Shown here piece by piece: positions 63,644 through 64,000 of a stretch of 64,000 nucleotides of DNA (its first letter is position 1; every line of letters begins with the position of its first letter). The stretch comes from Tetrahymena elliotti 4EA (lineage: Eukaryota > Ciliophora > Oligohymenophorea > Hymenostomatida > Tetrahymenidae): NCBI GenBank assembly GCA_000231825.2, contig JH720296.1, forward strand, positions 1,837,295-1,901,294. Direction: 5' to 3'. The translations under genes and the position numbers were made by a program. Under the pieces are notes generated by a model. The model was not told the origin of the DNA. It saw only the letters and a list, made by a program, of their open reading frames with translations, and searched no databases.

Positions 63644-64000
63644 TCATATAGTAGTTTAAAGTTGAAGTTGGTATGATAGTATGTAGAGTAATCCAACAAA
63701 CTCAGTCAAATCTTTTTTTGATATTTTACAATATCTCTAACGCTTTATATTCTTTTTAATTTCATTTATTTAAAAGCTTTACCTTGTTTCTATGTAGAGA
63801 GAATAGACACAAGCAGAGAATAAATATTCAACCCACTTTTTAGCAGCTTACTCATGCTTGCAAGCTAATACTTGTCTATTGGGGTAGTTAATTTCAAAAT
63901 AGGTGTAATCACTTGACATAAACCAAGATTTTTTGATGGTTTAGATTAGATTAATATCTTTTAGAGGTATAACCTCTAATGGCTTCAATGGATAATGAGA
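63644..64000 (-). CDS. C-terminal part of a PH-domain-like protein (cut by the window edge)
   Basis: The visible part reads from the right edge. IPLKDINLIQTIKKSWFMSS, FEINYPNRQVLACKHEQAAK and KWVEYLFSACVYSLY follow the pattern of the last strands and C-terminal helix of a pleckstrin-homology domain: strand, strand, then a helix with W at the start. The frame then continues to TGA at 63644 through lower-complexity sequence (KKDLTEFVGLLYILSY), or an intron begins at ETR/GTAAAG. PH domains bind phosphoinositides or proteins at membranes. The N-terminal domains lie outside the window, so the overall protein is unknown. Confidence 0.6.

Overview
The window is macronuclear-type DNA of an oligohymenophorean ciliate, very probably Tetrahymena or a close relative. 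It is about four-fifths A+T. Long conserved reading frames are open only if TAA and TAG are read as glutamine and TGA is the sole stop. Introns are short, A+T-rich and GT...AG, mostly GTAA(A/T)...TAG. Every gene below was read by eye with the ciliate code, and splice sites were kept only when the phases of neighbouring exons agreed. No homology search was run, so family names rest on recognised motifs.

Layout. 1-5.3 kb: two tandem MFS (MFSD1-like) transporter genes on the minus strand, the first cut by the window edge, with a decayed third copy between them. 7.2-17.8 kb, minus: a Tim44/mL45-like protein, a B-box protein, a 1,438-residue leucine-rich-repeat protein with a 27-nt microexon, and the spliceosomal protein SmB. 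19-26.8 kb, minus: an unrecognised basic protein with an apparent frame break, a glutamine-rich protein whose poly-Q tract is a pure TAA microsatellite, a possible Ndt80/MYRF-like DNA-binding protein, and a small acidic protein. 28.9-32.8 kb, minus: a cyclic-nucleotide-binding channel with an atypical pore and a CCHC zinc knuckle.

34.6-37.2 kb, plus: an intronless Q/N/S-rich protein. 37.7-43.2 kb, minus: a 1,476-residue coiled-coil protein. 43.7-52.6 kb, plus: a BK/Slo-type K+ channel, an unrecognised conserved protein, a small single-span membrane protein, and a TMBIM/Bax-inhibitor-1 protein. 53.2 kb: a relic of an ABC-transporter ATPase. 53.6-55.3 kb, minus: a membrane-anchored RCC1-repeat protein. 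56.0 kb, plus: tRNA-Asp(GUC). 56.6-60.8 kb, minus: a gene with 16 exons of one 30-residue leucine-rich repeat each. 61.8-63.4 kb, minus: an AGC-type kinase. The right edge holds the C-terminus of a PH-domain-like protein.

The genes are a normal eukaryotic mixture (ion channels, signalling, transport, mitochondrial, RNA processing) and do not form an evident pathway. I found no CRISPR array, prophage, transposon or defence island. The items most worth following are the exon-per-repeat LRR array, the channel with the unusual pore plus zinc knuckle, the MFS and ABC relics, and several unusual exon structures.
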